64,000 bases of DNA from Hyphomonas sp. CY54-11-8. GTDB lineage: Bacteria > Pseudomonadota > Alphaproteobacteria > Caulobacterales > Hyphomonadaceae. This document shows positions 34,866 to 43,282 of the stretch, piece by piece. Under the pieces are notes generated by a model. The model had not been told where the DNA came from, did no database searches, and saw nothing but the letters and a program-made list of their open reading frames with translations. The stretch lies in assembly GCF_000682735.1 (NCBI RefSeq), contig NZ_AWFD01000002.1, positions 1 through 64,000 of the forward strand. Direction: 5' to 3'. A program made the translations under genes and the position numbers. Within the stretch, counting starts at the first letter, position 1, and the number at the start of each line of letters is the position of its first letter.

Positions 34866-35348
34866 TCAGGCTGCGCGCCGCCCGAGCGCTGCGTCGATGC
34901 GGGATTTGATGTCGGTCAATTCCGTCAGAGCCCCTTCCAGACGAGCACGGCGATCGTCCGTCAGGCCTTTTGCAGCGTCTTCTGTGAACGCCTTCGCGAC
35001 GCTCTCCTGAAGGTCCCGCGCCGGGCTGCTGCCGACAGGTGCACCTGCACCAAGCGTAGCCTCTCCATTCAGCACGGCAGACATGCCCTGTTCCGCAATC
35101 AGTGACTTGGCGCCCTTCAGAGTCATGCCGCGCTCATGCACCAGGATCTGGATGGCGCGTAGTGCGTCAACGTCCTGTGGACGAAACATGCGCCGCCCGT
35201 CGGGGCGCTTCACAGGGCGGACTTCACGCGGAAACTTGCTTTCCCAGTAGCGGATGACATGCGTCTCGATGCCGAGTTCCGAAGCTGCTTCTCCGATGGA
35301 CCGGAATGCGGTCGCGGATTTTTCGATTCGGGCCCGGCTGGCGCTCAT
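34866..35348 (-). CDS. MerR-family transcriptional regulator
   Basis: 160 residues. The N-terminal MerR helix-turn-helix reads RSIGEAASELGIETHVIRYWESKFP, with wing RRMFRPQDVDALRAI and helix ERGMTLKGAKSLIAEQG. The C-terminal part is short, Ala-rich and lacks cysteines for metal sensing. It lies 20 bp downstream of ihfA; plsX-fabH-ihfA-merR is a known alphaproteobacterial order of unknown regulatory meaning. Confidence 0.88.
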   Translation of the reverse strand: MSASRARIEKSATAFRSIGEAASELGIETHVIRYWESKFPREVRPVKRPDGRRMFRPQDVDALRAIQILVHERGMTLKGAKSLIAEQGMSAVLNGEATLGAGAPVGSSPARDLQESVAKAFTEDAAKGLTDDRRARLEGALTELTDIKSRIDAALGRRAA

Positions 35349-35368
35349 GTCTGTTCCTTCCTGGATAT

Positions 35369-35662
35369 CTAATTATTGTCGACCTGCGCCTTCAGCATCG
35401 GCGACGGGCGGAAGGTGACAACGCGCCGTGCAGCGATCGTGGCCTCCTCCCCGGTTTTCGGATTGCGGCCCTCGCGGGCGGCCTTGGACCGCACCACGAA
35501 ATTGCCGAACCGGGAGAGCTTCACTTCGTCTTCATGCTCCAGCGCCGCGCCGATCATATCCAGCGTCCGGTCGAGCAGATCCGACGATTCCTGCCGGGTC
35601 AGACCGACTTCGCTGACGATCTTGTCGGTCACTTCGGCGCGGGTGATGGTCTGGTTGGACAT
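35369..35662 (-). CDS. ihfA: Integration host factor subunit alpha
   Basis: 97 residues of the HU/IHF family. It begins TRAEVTDKIVSEVGLTRQESSDLL and contains GNFVVRSKAAREGRNPKTGEE, with the Pro-bearing DNA-intercalating arm. IHF bends DNA in replication, recombination and promoter control. A short AT-containing region upstream (35663-35765) separates it from fabH. Confidence 0.95.
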   Translation of the reverse strand: MSNQTITRAEVTDKIVSEVGLTRQESSDLLDRTLDMIGAALEHEDEVKLSRFGNFVVRSKAAREGRNPKTGEEATIAARRVVTFRPSPMLKAQVDNN

Positions 35663-35765
35663 GGGATTCTCCCGATCTGGTTAAGATATAGCCAAGGATT
35701 GTTAACGGATTACTAGCGCATCCGTCAGCTAATATCCGTGAAATAATGGAGCTTGTCGCCTGAAT

Positions 35766-36737
35766 TTAAAGGCGGAACAGGCTAGCGCCCCAGGAAAAGC
35801 CACCACCCATCGCCTCTGACAGGATCAGGTCGCCCTTTTTCGCCCGGCCGGAACGAACCGCATGGTTCAGCGCCAGCGGGATGGACGCTGCCGATGTATT
35901 GGCGTGCTCCTGGACAGTGACGATCACCTTCTCTTCGGCGATGTTCATCTTCTTTGCGACGCCATCGAGAATCCGCTTGTTGGCCTGGTGCGGCACGAAC
36001 CAGTCGATGTCATCGCCTGTCAGGCCGGTCTCATCATAGATGGCCTGAATGGCGGACGAGATATTGGTCACGGCGTGCCGGAACACACGGTTCCCTTCCA
36101 TGCGCACATGTCCGATCGTGCCGGTGGAGCTGACACCGCCGTCGACATAAAGAAGATCTGATTTCGTGCCGTCGGTCCGGATGTGGTGCGTGATCACGCC
36201 AGCGAGGTTGTCACCCGTCCACTCTTCAGCCTGCAACACAGCCGCGCCGCCGCCATCCCCGAACAAGACGCAGGTGCCACGGTCCGACCAATCGAGAATG
36301 CGCGTGAACGTTTCCGCGCCAATGACAATCGCTGTATTGAAGAGCCCCTGCCTCAACATGGAATCCGCCGTTGCCAGCGCAAACAGGAAGCCAGAGCAAA
36401 CAGCCTGGACATCGAAAGCGGCGCCGCCCGTCATGCCAAGCTTGGCCTGGACGGCCGTCGCGGTGGCCGGAAAGGTCTGGTCCGGAGTTGTCGTCGCCAG
36501 CACGATGAGATCGACATCGGAGACCGGCACGCCGGCCGCCTCCAGCGCAGACCGGGCTGCAGCTGTCGCGATATCCGATGTCAGTTCACCTTCGGCAGCA
36601 ACATGGCGGCGTTTGATGCCTGTGCGCTCCTGAATCCATTCATCGGATGTGTCGACCATTGCCGACAGATCGTCATTCGTCAGAACTTTTTCGGGAAGAT
36701 AACCACCTGTCCCGCGGATGAAACTACGCCGTGCCAT
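35766..36737 (-). CDS. fabH: 3-oxoacyl-ACP synthase III
   Basis: 323 residues from ATG 36737, with GGA upstream; the nine in-frame codons before it are not used. Catalytic Cys114 is in [13 protein letters not shown], His in [11 protein letters not shown], and Asn in [14 protein letters not shown], giving the Cys-His-Asn triad. FabH starts fatty-acid synthesis by condensing acetyl-CoA with malonyl-ACP. It follows plsX by 27 bp. Confidence 0.97.
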   Translation of the reverse strand: MARRSFIRGTGGYLPEKVLTNDDLSAMVDTSDEWIQERTGIKRRHVAAEGELTSDIATAAARSALEAAGVPVSDVDLIVLATTTPDQTFPATATAVQAKLGMTGGAAFDVQAVCSGFLFALATADSMLRQGLFNTAIVIGAETFTRILDWSDRGTCVLFGDGGGAAVLQAEEWTGDNLAGVITHHIRTDGTKSDLLYVDGGVSSTGTIGHVRMEGNRVFRHAVTNISSAIQAIYDETGLTGDDIDWFVPHQANKRILDGVAKKMNIAEEKVIVTVQEHANTSAASIPLALNHAVRSGRAKKGDLILSEAMGGGFSWGASLFRL

Positions 36738-36764
36738 CTTGTTTCCTTCTTTGGGGTGGCTCAC

Positions 36765-37799
36765 TCAGCCAGCCGCCGCCCCTTTCTTCTGGATACGCGC
36801 GAGATTTGCAGCAACCTCTTCCGGATAGTGACTTGTCGCAAGGTCTGCTGCCAGTCGGCATGCCGTGGCAAAGCCCTGCGCGTCTGTGCCGCCATGGCTC
36901 TTGACGGAGACACCGCCCAGGCCGAGCAGGACACCGCCATTGGCATTGCTGGGGTTCATCTGCTCACGGAGCTGTTTCAGGCCTGAAGAAGCAAGCACCG
37001 CCCCTGCCTTCGTCGCGAGGCTTTTCGTCAGGGCCTCCCGCACTCGAGTGCCCAGCATACGGGCCACCCCCTCACCCGTTTTCAGGGCCACATTTCCTGT
37101 GAAGCCGTCAGTCACAACCACGTCGACAGCGCCCATGGAGATATCATCGCCCTCGACGAAGCCCCGATAATCGAGGTCCAGACCGGAAGTCCGCAGGATC
37201 TCGTGGGCCTGGCGCACTTCGTCATGCCCCTTCATTTCTTCTGAGCCAATGTTCAGCAGGCCGATCGTCGGACGCTCCTTGCCCAAGGTCGCACGGGCGT
37301 ATGCCTCGCCCATGATCGCAAACGAGACCAGCTGTGCGGCATCTGCCTCAACATTCGCACCGACATCCAGAACGACTGAGCGTCCAGCGAGGGTTGGCCA
37401 CATGGCTGTCATGGCTGGTCGGTGCACGCCATCCATCTTGCGCAAGACAAGCATCGAGATGGCCATAAGCGCGCCGGTATTCCCTGCAGAGACAGAGGCG
37501 TTCGCACGGCCTTCTTTCACGGCTTCCAGCGCATTCCACATGGAGGAGCCTTTGCCACGGCGCAGCGCCTGGCTTGGCTTCATGTCGCTGGTGATCTTGT
37601 GCTCGCAGTGGACAATTTCGCAACGGGCCGAAAGCCCGGCATGCGCGGCCACCAGCGGGGTCAGGGAAGGCTCGTCACCAAACAGCAGGACGCGGGAATC
37701 AGGACGCTCCTTCAGGAATACTGCAACGCCATCGACGATCACGCCCGGTGCGTGGTCCCCGCCCATTGCATCAACTGACAGGATCGTTCCGCGAGTCAT
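36765..37799 (-). CDS. plsX: Phosphate acyltransferase PlsX
   Basis: 344 residues from ATG 37799, where GGAAGG sits upstream; in-frame extension to 37904 is not used. It begins with [21 protein letters not shown] and has [15 protein letters not shown] and [15 protein letters not shown], both diagnostic. PlsX converts acyl-ACP to acyl-phosphate for phospholipid synthesis. Operon with fabH. A DUF177 gene normally between this gene and the cytochrome chaperone gene is absent. Confidence 0.96.
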   Translation of the reverse strand: MTRGTILSVDAMGGDHAPGVIVDGVAVFLKERPDSRVLLFGDEPSLTPLVAAHAGLSARCEIVHCEHKITSDMKPSQALRRGKGSSMWNALEAVKEGRANASVSAGNTGALMAISMLVLRKMDGVHRPAMTAMWPTLAGRSVVLDVGANVEADAAQLVSFAIMGEAYARATLGKERPTIGLLNIGSEEMKGHDEVRQAHEILRTSGLDLDYRGFVEGDDISMGAVDVVVTDGFTGNVALKTGEGVARMLGTRVREALTKSLATKAGAVLASSGLKQLREQMNPSNANGGVLLGLGGVSVKSHGGTDAQGFATACRLAADLATSHYPEEVAANLARIQKKGAAAG

Positions 37800-37855
37800 G
37801 GTGCCTTCCGGATTCAGGCCCTGCTGAGAGCCGTTCGCGCTGTTTAAGGCGCGCC

Positions 37856-38428
37856 TCAGACCTTGGCAACGCCGGGTCTGCTTGTCGCAGGGAAGGTCTG
37901 CCAAGGAGCCGTGCCAGACAAAAAGGCGTCTGAAGTGGCTGTCTCGAACGCTTTGGCGACTGCTACCAGATATTGTGAAAGCTCCGCTTCACGCCCAGCA
38001 GTTGCAACACCATTCCGCTTCAGGACCTCTTCAAGTGCACCAGCGCGCTCAATGGTTGGCCGGGAAAGAGCATCTGCGGTTGAGGTGCCGAGACCGTAAT
38101 AATGCTCGCCCAGCTTGCGAACTTTCCGGGCAATTGACGCGTCGCCGACCCCGGTTTCCCGCAAAGACGCGTCAAACCCGTCGAAAACACGAGCGTGAAT
38201 CAAATGCGGTAGCCGTTGCAGCACTTTTTCCGGTCTCCTGGTCAACTGCCAGACAAGCACAGCGGCGTGGAGACCAACCATCTGGACGCGATGATCCATG
38301 TCATCCGGCACGACGCCTGCTGCATAAGCTTCCGGAGAGAGCGCAGCGCCCATCAGGCCTCGATACAGTGTATCGGCCCGTCGCTTTTGTGCGTTAGCGT
38401 TCCGAAACGGGTTCCAGATGCCTGCCAA
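37856..38428 (-). CDS. Ubiquinol-cytochrome c chaperone family protein (CBP3-like)
   Basis: 190 residues from TTG 38428; AGGAG eight bases upstream supports this rare start. The core contains [60 protein letters not shown] and [14 protein letters not shown], the CBP3/UQCC1 signature. The family assists cytochrome bc1 complex assembly. It is 56 bp upstream of plsX and divergent from bamE. Confidence 0.92.
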   Translation of the reverse strand: MAGIWNPFRNANAQKRRADTLYRGLMGAALSPEAYAAGVVPDDMDHRVQMVGLHAAVLVWQLTRRPEKVLQRLPHLIHARVFDGFDASLRETGVGDASIARKVRKLGEHYYGLGTSTADALSRPTIERAGALEEVLKRNGVATAGREAELSQYLVAVAKAFETATSDAFLSGTAPWQTFPATSRPGVAKV

Positions 38429-38511
38429 AGGTATTCTCCTGCACTGATGCGCTTGCCAAAGCCGTATCGCTACCGCTAGGTCTGACGCGGACCACTATCA
38501 GGAGTTTGCCG

Positions 38512-38991
38512 ATGGCGCGACGCGCAATTCTGGCCGTAGGCCTTCTGGCCCTTCCGCTGACTGCGTGCCTGACGCCCAGCCGCGACTACCATGGCTATGT
38601 CGCTGACGAGGCGCAGCCCGGTGACATCCAACCCGGCGAAGACACGCGCTCGACCGTGCTGGCACAGCTCGGCTCCCCGTCGACCAAGAGCCTCTTCGAC
38701 GACAACACCTGGATCTACATGTCCGAACTTCAGGAGCGGATCGCGTTCTATCGCCCCAAGGTGAAAACCCGGAAAATTACAGCCATCGCGTTCGGAACCG
38801 ACGACAAGGTTGAAGAAGTTCTCGAATACAGCGCAGAAGATGGCCAGGTGATTAATTACGCTTCGCGTGAAACCCCGACTCGTGGACGCGAACTGGGCCT
38901 TTGGGAGCAGATCTTCGGCTCGGTCGGCAATGTTCGCCTGCCGAATTCCGACGAGATTACCCCAGATAATCCGACGGGACGACGCCGCTAG
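38512..38991 (+). CDS. bamE: Outer membrane assembly lipoprotein BamE (SmpA/OmlA)
   Basis: 159 residues from ATG 38512; GGAG is seven bases before it, so the in-frame TTG at 38506 is not preferred. The signal peptide ends with lipobox LPLTAC. The domain contains GEDTRSTVLAQLGSPS, DDNTWIYMSE and EVLEYSAEDG. BamE is the small lipoprotein subunit of the BAM complex. The Arg-rich end (NPTGRRR) is unusual but short. Confidence 0.92.
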   Translation: MARRAILAVGLLALPLTACLTPSRDYHGYVADEAQPGDIQPGEDTRSTVLAQLGSPSTKSLFDDNTWIYMSELQERIAFYRPKVKTRKITAIAFGTDDKVEEVLEYSAEDGQVINYASRETPTRGRELGLWEQIFGSVGNVRLPNSDEITPDNPTGRRR

Positions 38992-39216
38992 CGGACTTTT
39001 TGTGCAGCGCAACAAAAGCGTCTTTAGATCACCCTTCTGGCGAGTCTAAGGAAAATATAATTCGTCAAACAGGCGTATTCGCGGTAATAATTCTTCATAA
39101 GCTCCATAGGAGCAGCTGGGCGGCGCGACAGCCCCGGGCATTTCCGAGAAAGCGGCCCGCTCACCCAGCGAACCATGCCATCGGCGTGTTTTGCAGGGAT
39201 GCAAGGAGATTGGGTT

Positions 39217-39429
39217 ATGGCAATCAGGTTCTCCCTGTTCGGCCGGCGGACAAGCGCCCCGAGTTCCAGACAGTCCCGCGCCTATGCGTCGCTCAAGGAC
39301 GCAGCTGCGGAAGCGGGTCTGCTGCCACCAACTGAGACGGTGAAACATATCCGGGACCGTGCACGCGAACGGCTGGCGCGCGCCGATCAGGCCTTCGACC
39401 AGTTCGAAGGAACAGAAAATATAAACTGA
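39217..39429 (+). CDS. Small hypothetical protein convergent with ecfG
   Basis: 70 residues from ATG 39217, preceded by AAGGAG. The protein is basic at the N-terminus (MAIRFSLFGRR) and forms a likely helix with HIRDRARERLARADQAFDQF. Third codon positions are strongly G/C, supporting coding. It converges on ecfG, leaving 8 bp between stops. I recognise no family, and association with the stress response is only by location. Confidence 0.6.
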   Translation: MAIRFSLFGRRTSAPSSRQSRAYASLKDAAAEAGLLPPTETVKHIRDRARERLARADQAFDQFEGTENIN

Positions 39430-39437
39430 CATCTACG

Positions 39438-40085
39438 TCAGGCGGCGCTGAACATGCCCCGCGCAAGCGCTTCGATATCGGTTATCAAATCGATATGGCC
39501 GTTGGCTGTGCGGCTATCGTCCCGCGTCGAGCCTCCGATTTGACCTGTATCTGCTCTCTGCATTTTGAACACGACCGCTTCGCGGGCCCGGCTGACCCGG
39601 CTTTTGATCGTGCCTGGCGAGCAGTTGCAGATCTCACCCGCTTCTTCATAGGTATAACCGGCCGCGACGACGAGAATCAGCGCCTCGCGCTGCACATCCG
39701 GCAGATCGGACATGGCTGCCTGCAGAACCTTGAAATCTATCCTGGCATCCAGATCGGCTGGCGCCACCAGCGTATTTTCAGCAACTTCCTGTTCGAGCGG
39801 CGCTGAACGCCATGAACGCCGGGAATACTGATAAAATTCGTTTCGAAGAATTCGGAACAGCCATGGCCGCATCGGCGCACCCGGCTCGAAAGAATCGATC
39901 GCTTGCCAGGCTTTCAAACACGTATCCTGAACAAGATCATCCGCGAGTTCGCGCTCACGACACAAACTCCGGGCAAAGGCCCGCAACTCCGGAATCAGCC
40001 GCTCAAGTTCATCAACGAACGACCATTCATTTTCGGAACCCGGCAGTTCTTCCTGACAAACCGGAGACACTTTGGTCACAATCAA
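39438..40085 (-). CDS. ecfG: RNA polymerase sigma factor EcfG (general stress response)
   Basis: 215 residues of the ECF group with EcfG features. Region 2 has LIPELRAFARSLCRERELADDLVQD and RPWLFRILRNEFYQYSRR, and region 4 has LPDVQREALILVVAAGYTYEEAGEICNCSPGTIKSRVSRAR. It directs RNA polymerase to stress genes when NepR is titrated by phosphorylated PhyR. The start is TTG 40085 (TTGA overlap with nepR) or GTG 40079; either gives coupling with nepR. Confidence 0.94.
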   Translation of the reverse strand: MIVTKVSPVCQEELPGSENEWSFVDELERLIPELRAFARSLCRERELADDLVQDTCLKAWQAIDSFEPGAPMRPWLFRILRNEFYQYSRRSWRSAPLEQEVAENTLVAPADLDARIDFKVLQAAMSDLPDVQREALILVVAAGYTYEEAGEICNCSPGTIKSRVSRAREAVVFKMQRADTGQIGGSTRDDSRTANGHIDLITDIEALARGMFSAA

Positions 40086-40315
40086 CGGCCTTTCTTTTGT
40101 TGTTCCTCTATACGCAACTTTTCGATCATTTCCTTCAGACGCTCAGGCAGAGGTTCATCCAATACAGGCTTGAAGTTTGCTCGCAGCGCGTCGCCAATTG
40201 CTCCTTCCAATACCCTCTGTCTTGCTAGTGATGGTGCCGTGCGCTTGAACGGCTCGATTGTCGCCACCCGCGACCTCGCCAGATACCCCAATAGAATGTC
40301 CCCACAGTGCTTCAC
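40082..40315 (-). CDS. nepR: NepR family anti-sigma factor
   Basis: Up to 77 residues from GTG 40315; an internal GTG at 40267, with GAGG six bases upstream, gives a 61-residue form closer to the usual NepR length. The NepR core reads IGDALRANFKPVLDEPLPERLKEMIEKL, matching the motif that sequesters EcfG and binds PhyR. It lies directly upstream of and overlaps ecfG. The N-terminal extension (SRVATIEPFKRTAPSLARQR) is divergent. Confidence 0.87.
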   Translation of the reverse strand: MKHCGDILLGYLARSRVATIEPFKRTAPSLARQRVLEGAIGDALRANFKPVLDEPLPERLKEMIEKLRIEEQQKKGR

Positions 40316-40474
40316 CTAGGACTCATGAACGTACCCAATCGCTCATTTGCCCAACAATGACCTAAAAGGTGCCCTTATGGGGTTAAGAATGCGTTCATAA
40401 ACGACCGTGTTTCGTCACGACAGGATAGCTAAACGGTTTTATTGCCATTTTGTTATTCTATGGAATCTACAAGA

Positions 40475-40480
40475 TATAAT
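40475..40480 (+). promoter_or_regulatory. Candidate -10 box of the phyR promoter
   Basis: A perfect TATAAT lies 22 bp before the phyR GTG in an AT-rich stretch. Upstream TTGTTA at 40450-40455 is 19 bases away, slightly long for a sigma70 pair. No GGAAC stress-type -35 is evident nearby. Confidence 0.4.
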
Positions 40481-40502
40481 CCTAATCCAAGAAGGCCGCT
40501 GC

Positions 40503-41261
40503 GTGTTATACGAACTCGTTACCAAGGAATTGCCTTATCTGCGCCGTTATTCCCGGGCGATGACAGGCGACCAAGTGACAGGAGATCTGTGCGTCGAAGC
40601 CATGCTTCAGGAGTATGTCCTGAAGCCGCAGCCATCAGATGCACCACTTCCAAAAGATCGAATCGACCTGTTTGCGCTACTTGATTCAATCCTCGCAGAC
40701 CCAGCCCAGTTGCCCACGCCGACTGAGTCTATTCCTGCTTTTCAGAGTCTGTCATCACTGTCCCGTCGCGCGCTGTTTCTGACTGCCGTCGAGCAGCTGG
40801 AATCGGGCGCTGTGGAAATGATTCTTAAAATCGGGCCAGAAGACCTGACGAACATTCTGAAAGAGGCCGAACGAGACCTTGCTTCTTCGCTGGCAACGGA
40901 CGTTCTGATCATTGAAGATGAAGCGATGATTGCCTTCCAGCTGAAGGAGATCATTGAAAGCCTGGGCCACAACATGGTCGCCCGGGCAACCACACGGGAA
41001 GAAGCGGTCAGAGAAGCTCGTGCGACCAGTCCGGGTCTTATGCTGGTTGATATTCAGCTTGCAGATGGTTCATCCGGCCTGGACGCAATGGACGAGATCA
41101 TAAAGTTCCACAAAGCTCCCAGCATCGTTATCACCGCCTTTCCGGAACGCCTACTCTCAGGCCGCGCCAATGAGCCTGCTTTTCTCATCCCCAAGCCATT
41201 CCGGGCCGATCACGTGAAAACGGTTATCAGCCAGGCCCTTCTGACCAAAGCGGCGAGCTAG
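40503..41261 (+). CDS. phyR: PhyR general stress response regulator
   Basis: 252 residues from GTG 40503, with GAAGG seven bases upstream. The N-terminal part (about 1-125) is a sigma-factor-like domain, and the C-terminal part (about 133-248) is a receiver domain with phospho-acceptor Asp183 in LMLVDIQLADG, upstream acidic EDE at 138-140, and IPKPF with the conserved Lys. Phosphorylated PhyR binds NepR and frees EcfG. It is divergent from nepR-ecfG and converges on a kinase gene; both stop at the same CTAG. Confidence 0.94.
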   Translation: MLYELVTKELPYLRRYSRAMTGDQVTGDLCVEAMLQEYVLKPQPSDAPLPKDRIDLFALLDSILADPAQLPTPTESIPAFQSLSSLSRRALFLTAVEQLESGAVEMILKIGPEDLTNILKEAERDLASSLATDVLIIEDEAMIAFQLKEIIESLGHNMVARATTREEAVREARATSPGLMLVDIQLADGSSGLDAMDEIIKFHKAPSIVITAFPERLLSGRANEPAFLIPKPFRADHVKTVISQALLTKAAS

Positions 41262-42304
41262 CTTTCTGCCGGCCAGTTATCGTCCACTTCCGCTTCCTCG
41301 ATGACGAGTTCGATCGGCACGGTATACTCGATCGTCAGCCCGGTATCCTTGTAGTCGCGTGTCACTTTCGCATTGGGCAACATTTCTGTCAGGCGCGTAC
41401 CAAACCCAACTCTTTTGGGCGGTTTGACCCCGGTCAGGCCTGATTCGACCCACAGGACCCGAAGCAGGTTTCCCGATACGCTCCATTCCACATCCAGCTG
41501 GCCTTCCGGTTGAGAAAAGCAACCATGTTTCAGCGCATTGGTGACGAATTCATGGATGACCATGCCGCCATCCCTGGTTGACTTCAGCGTAAGCTGAACA
41601 TCTTCTCCCTTCAGATTGTATCGGATAGCTTTCTGACTCGAAATTTGAGCCAGTTCGTCTTCAAACAAGCTCCTCAACTGCAGGCCCTTCAATCCCGAAG
41701 ATGACATGCGCGAATAGATTCTTGCCATTGAATCAATGCGGCTGCAGAAATCATCCGTGAACTGCTCTACTGACGTTGCCGAAGCACTTGTGATCCGGGC
41801 CGTTGCAAGGATAACAGAGACAAAATTCTTCACCCGATGGTCCAGCTCAGCTGTCATGACATCATGACTTTGCTGGAGTTCAACCAGGTGGGTGATGTTC
41901 TCCACACGCTGGACAACATACTGAACCTGCCCATCGGATCCATAGAATGGTTCCTGAGTGGACTGCCAGTGTATTGGACGACTGGTACCGTCCCGCCCTT
42001 TGACAATGGACTTCTGAACTTCGGAACGCGTTCTCTTTCCCTGGAAGGAAAGTATCCAATTCTTCCGGAAAGATGCCTCGACCTCCGGAGCCACATCGAA
42101 CACATCGAACACATTCCTGCCGATCAGCTGCTCTTTCAAAACGCTGAACGATTTGCAGTATGCCGCATTTGCAAAAACAAAGCGCAAATCCCTGTCCAAC
42201 GCCATGGTCGGGACCATCGACTGTTCGACAAATCCAGCGACAACGTGCTGGCTGACTTCAGCTGCACTCGTGTCCGAATGTTCTGGAGTGGGCAAAGCCG
42301 ACAT
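41258..42304 (-). CDS. PAS-HWE/HisKA_2 sensor histidine kinase, likely PhyR kinase
   Basis: 348 residues from ATG 42304, with GAGGAA upstream; a GTG at 42319 is less favoured. A PAS domain (residues about 20-140, MVPTMALDRDLRFVFANAAY) precedes the dimerisation/phospho-acceptor helix AELDHRVKNFVSVI with His near 156. The ATPase domain has MVIHEFVTNALKHGCF and VGFGTRLTEML. This HRVKN type is the kinase class that controls PhyR. No membrane segments are seen, so it is probably cytosolic. Its location next to phyR supports the role. Confidence 0.9.
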   Translation of the reverse strand: MSALPTPEHSDTSAAEVSQHVVAGFVEQSMVPTMALDRDLRFVFANAAYCKSFSVLKEQLIGRNVFDVFDVAPEVEASFRKNWILSFQGKRTRSEVQKSIVKGRDGTSRPIHWQSTQEPFYGSDGQVQYVVQRVENITHLVELQQSHDVMTAELDHRVKNFVSVILATARITSASATSVEQFTDDFCSRIDSMARIYSRMSSSGLKGLQLRSLFEDELAQISSQKAIRYNLKGEDVQLTLKSTRDGGMVIHEFVTNALKHGCFSQPEGQLDVEWSVSGNLLRVLWVESGLTGVKPPKRVGFGTRLTEMLPNAKVTRDYKDTGLTIEYTVPIELVIEEAEVDDNWPAES

Positions 42305-42538
42305 TGCGCCGTTCCTCACACTGATGCTCGATAGGAAGCTTTTATTATTGCTCTATCCTGACGACAGAGTCTGCATAGGCCGTTAATCCATCACCAGCCG
42401 TAAAATGCAGAAGAGCCATGGGGCAGGCATGTCCGTTTCGGCTGGGGCACTTTTGGCGAGGCTTCGATCCTTGCCCGGCAGCGGCTGGATGACCAACCGC
42501 CACAGGCGGAAATGCCTTAACTCTTTCTGAGATTAAAT

Positions 42539-42613
42539 TGGAGCGGGCGATGAGATTCGAACTCACGACCCCAACCTTGGCAAGGTTGTGCTCTACCCCT
42601 GAGCTACGCCCGC
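42539..42613 (-). tRNA. tRNA-Gly (GCC)
   Basis: On the minus strand the acceptor arm GCGGGCG pairs with CGCCCGC, with discriminator T and encoded CCA (42541-42539). The D arm starts TAGCTCAG, the anticodon stem CAACC/GGTTG encloses TTGCCAA with anticodon GCC, and the T arm contains GAGTTCGAATCTC. Seventy-five nucleotides. Confidence 0.97.
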
Positions 42614-42711
42614 GTCCTGATAGGGTATGCGGCAACCGGGGCTGCCGAGAGGCGTGATTAAGCGCATAGCGCACGGCTTTGCAAGGCCGAATTTCGGCGC
42701 CACTGCACAAA

Positions 42712-43176
42712 TCATCCGCGAAGGACGGGGCGGATCTGATCGGGGCGCACTTCTCTCCCTTCAATATCCACAAAAGCAGCGCGGATCGCTGATTTGGAGC
42801 CTGCTTTTGTGAAACTGATTGGCGGCGTTTCCCCCTGACCAAGCCAGGCATCGCCCCACTGGGTCAAGCCGATAAGAATCGGTCGCAAAGACAAACCCAT
42901 GGGAGACAGGACATATTCCGGACGGGAGCGTTTTCCCGGCGATTTATAAGTTCGTTTCGTCAACAGGCCGTCTTCGACCAGCTTTTTTAGCCGGCCAGAC
43001 AAGACTGTGCGCGGACAGGCAAGTTCGGCCTGAAAGTCGTCGAACCGGCGCACTCCATAAAGTGCGGCACGCAGGATCAGCAACGTCCATCGGTCCCCGA
43101 CCACATCAATCGCCTTTGCGAGATTACAGGCGTCCGGCTGAACGGGTGAGCGGCGGGCAAGAGGAATCTGCGTCAT
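42712..43176 (-). CDS. HxlR-family winged-helix regulator
   Basis: 154 residues from ATG 43176, with GGAG upstream. The HxlR core is CNLAKAIDVVGDRWTLLILRAALYGVRRFDDFQ, then CPRTVLSGRLKKLVEDGLL and RPEYVLSPMGLSL. The conserved N-terminal Cys is present. HxlR proteins are DNA-binding sensors of redox or small electrophiles; the ligand is unknown here. Divergent from the phytase-like lipoprotein gene across 106 bp, a plausible target. Confidence 0.92.
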   Translation of the reverse strand: MTQIPLARRSPVQPDACNLAKAIDVVGDRWTLLILRAALYGVRRFDDFQAELACPRTVLSGRLKKLVEDGLLTKRTYKSPGKRSRPEYVLSPMGLSLRPILIGLTQWGDAWLGQGETPPISFTKAGSKSAIRAAFVDIEGREVRPDQIRPVLRG

Positions 43177-43282
43177 ATCCAACTCCTGAATGGGTTCGCA
43201 TTTGAAATCCAGACTTCTTCGCGAAGCCTTCACGTTTTTGCCGCAAGGCACAGGCAGACGCTCCCTTGAAACCGAGGTCCCG

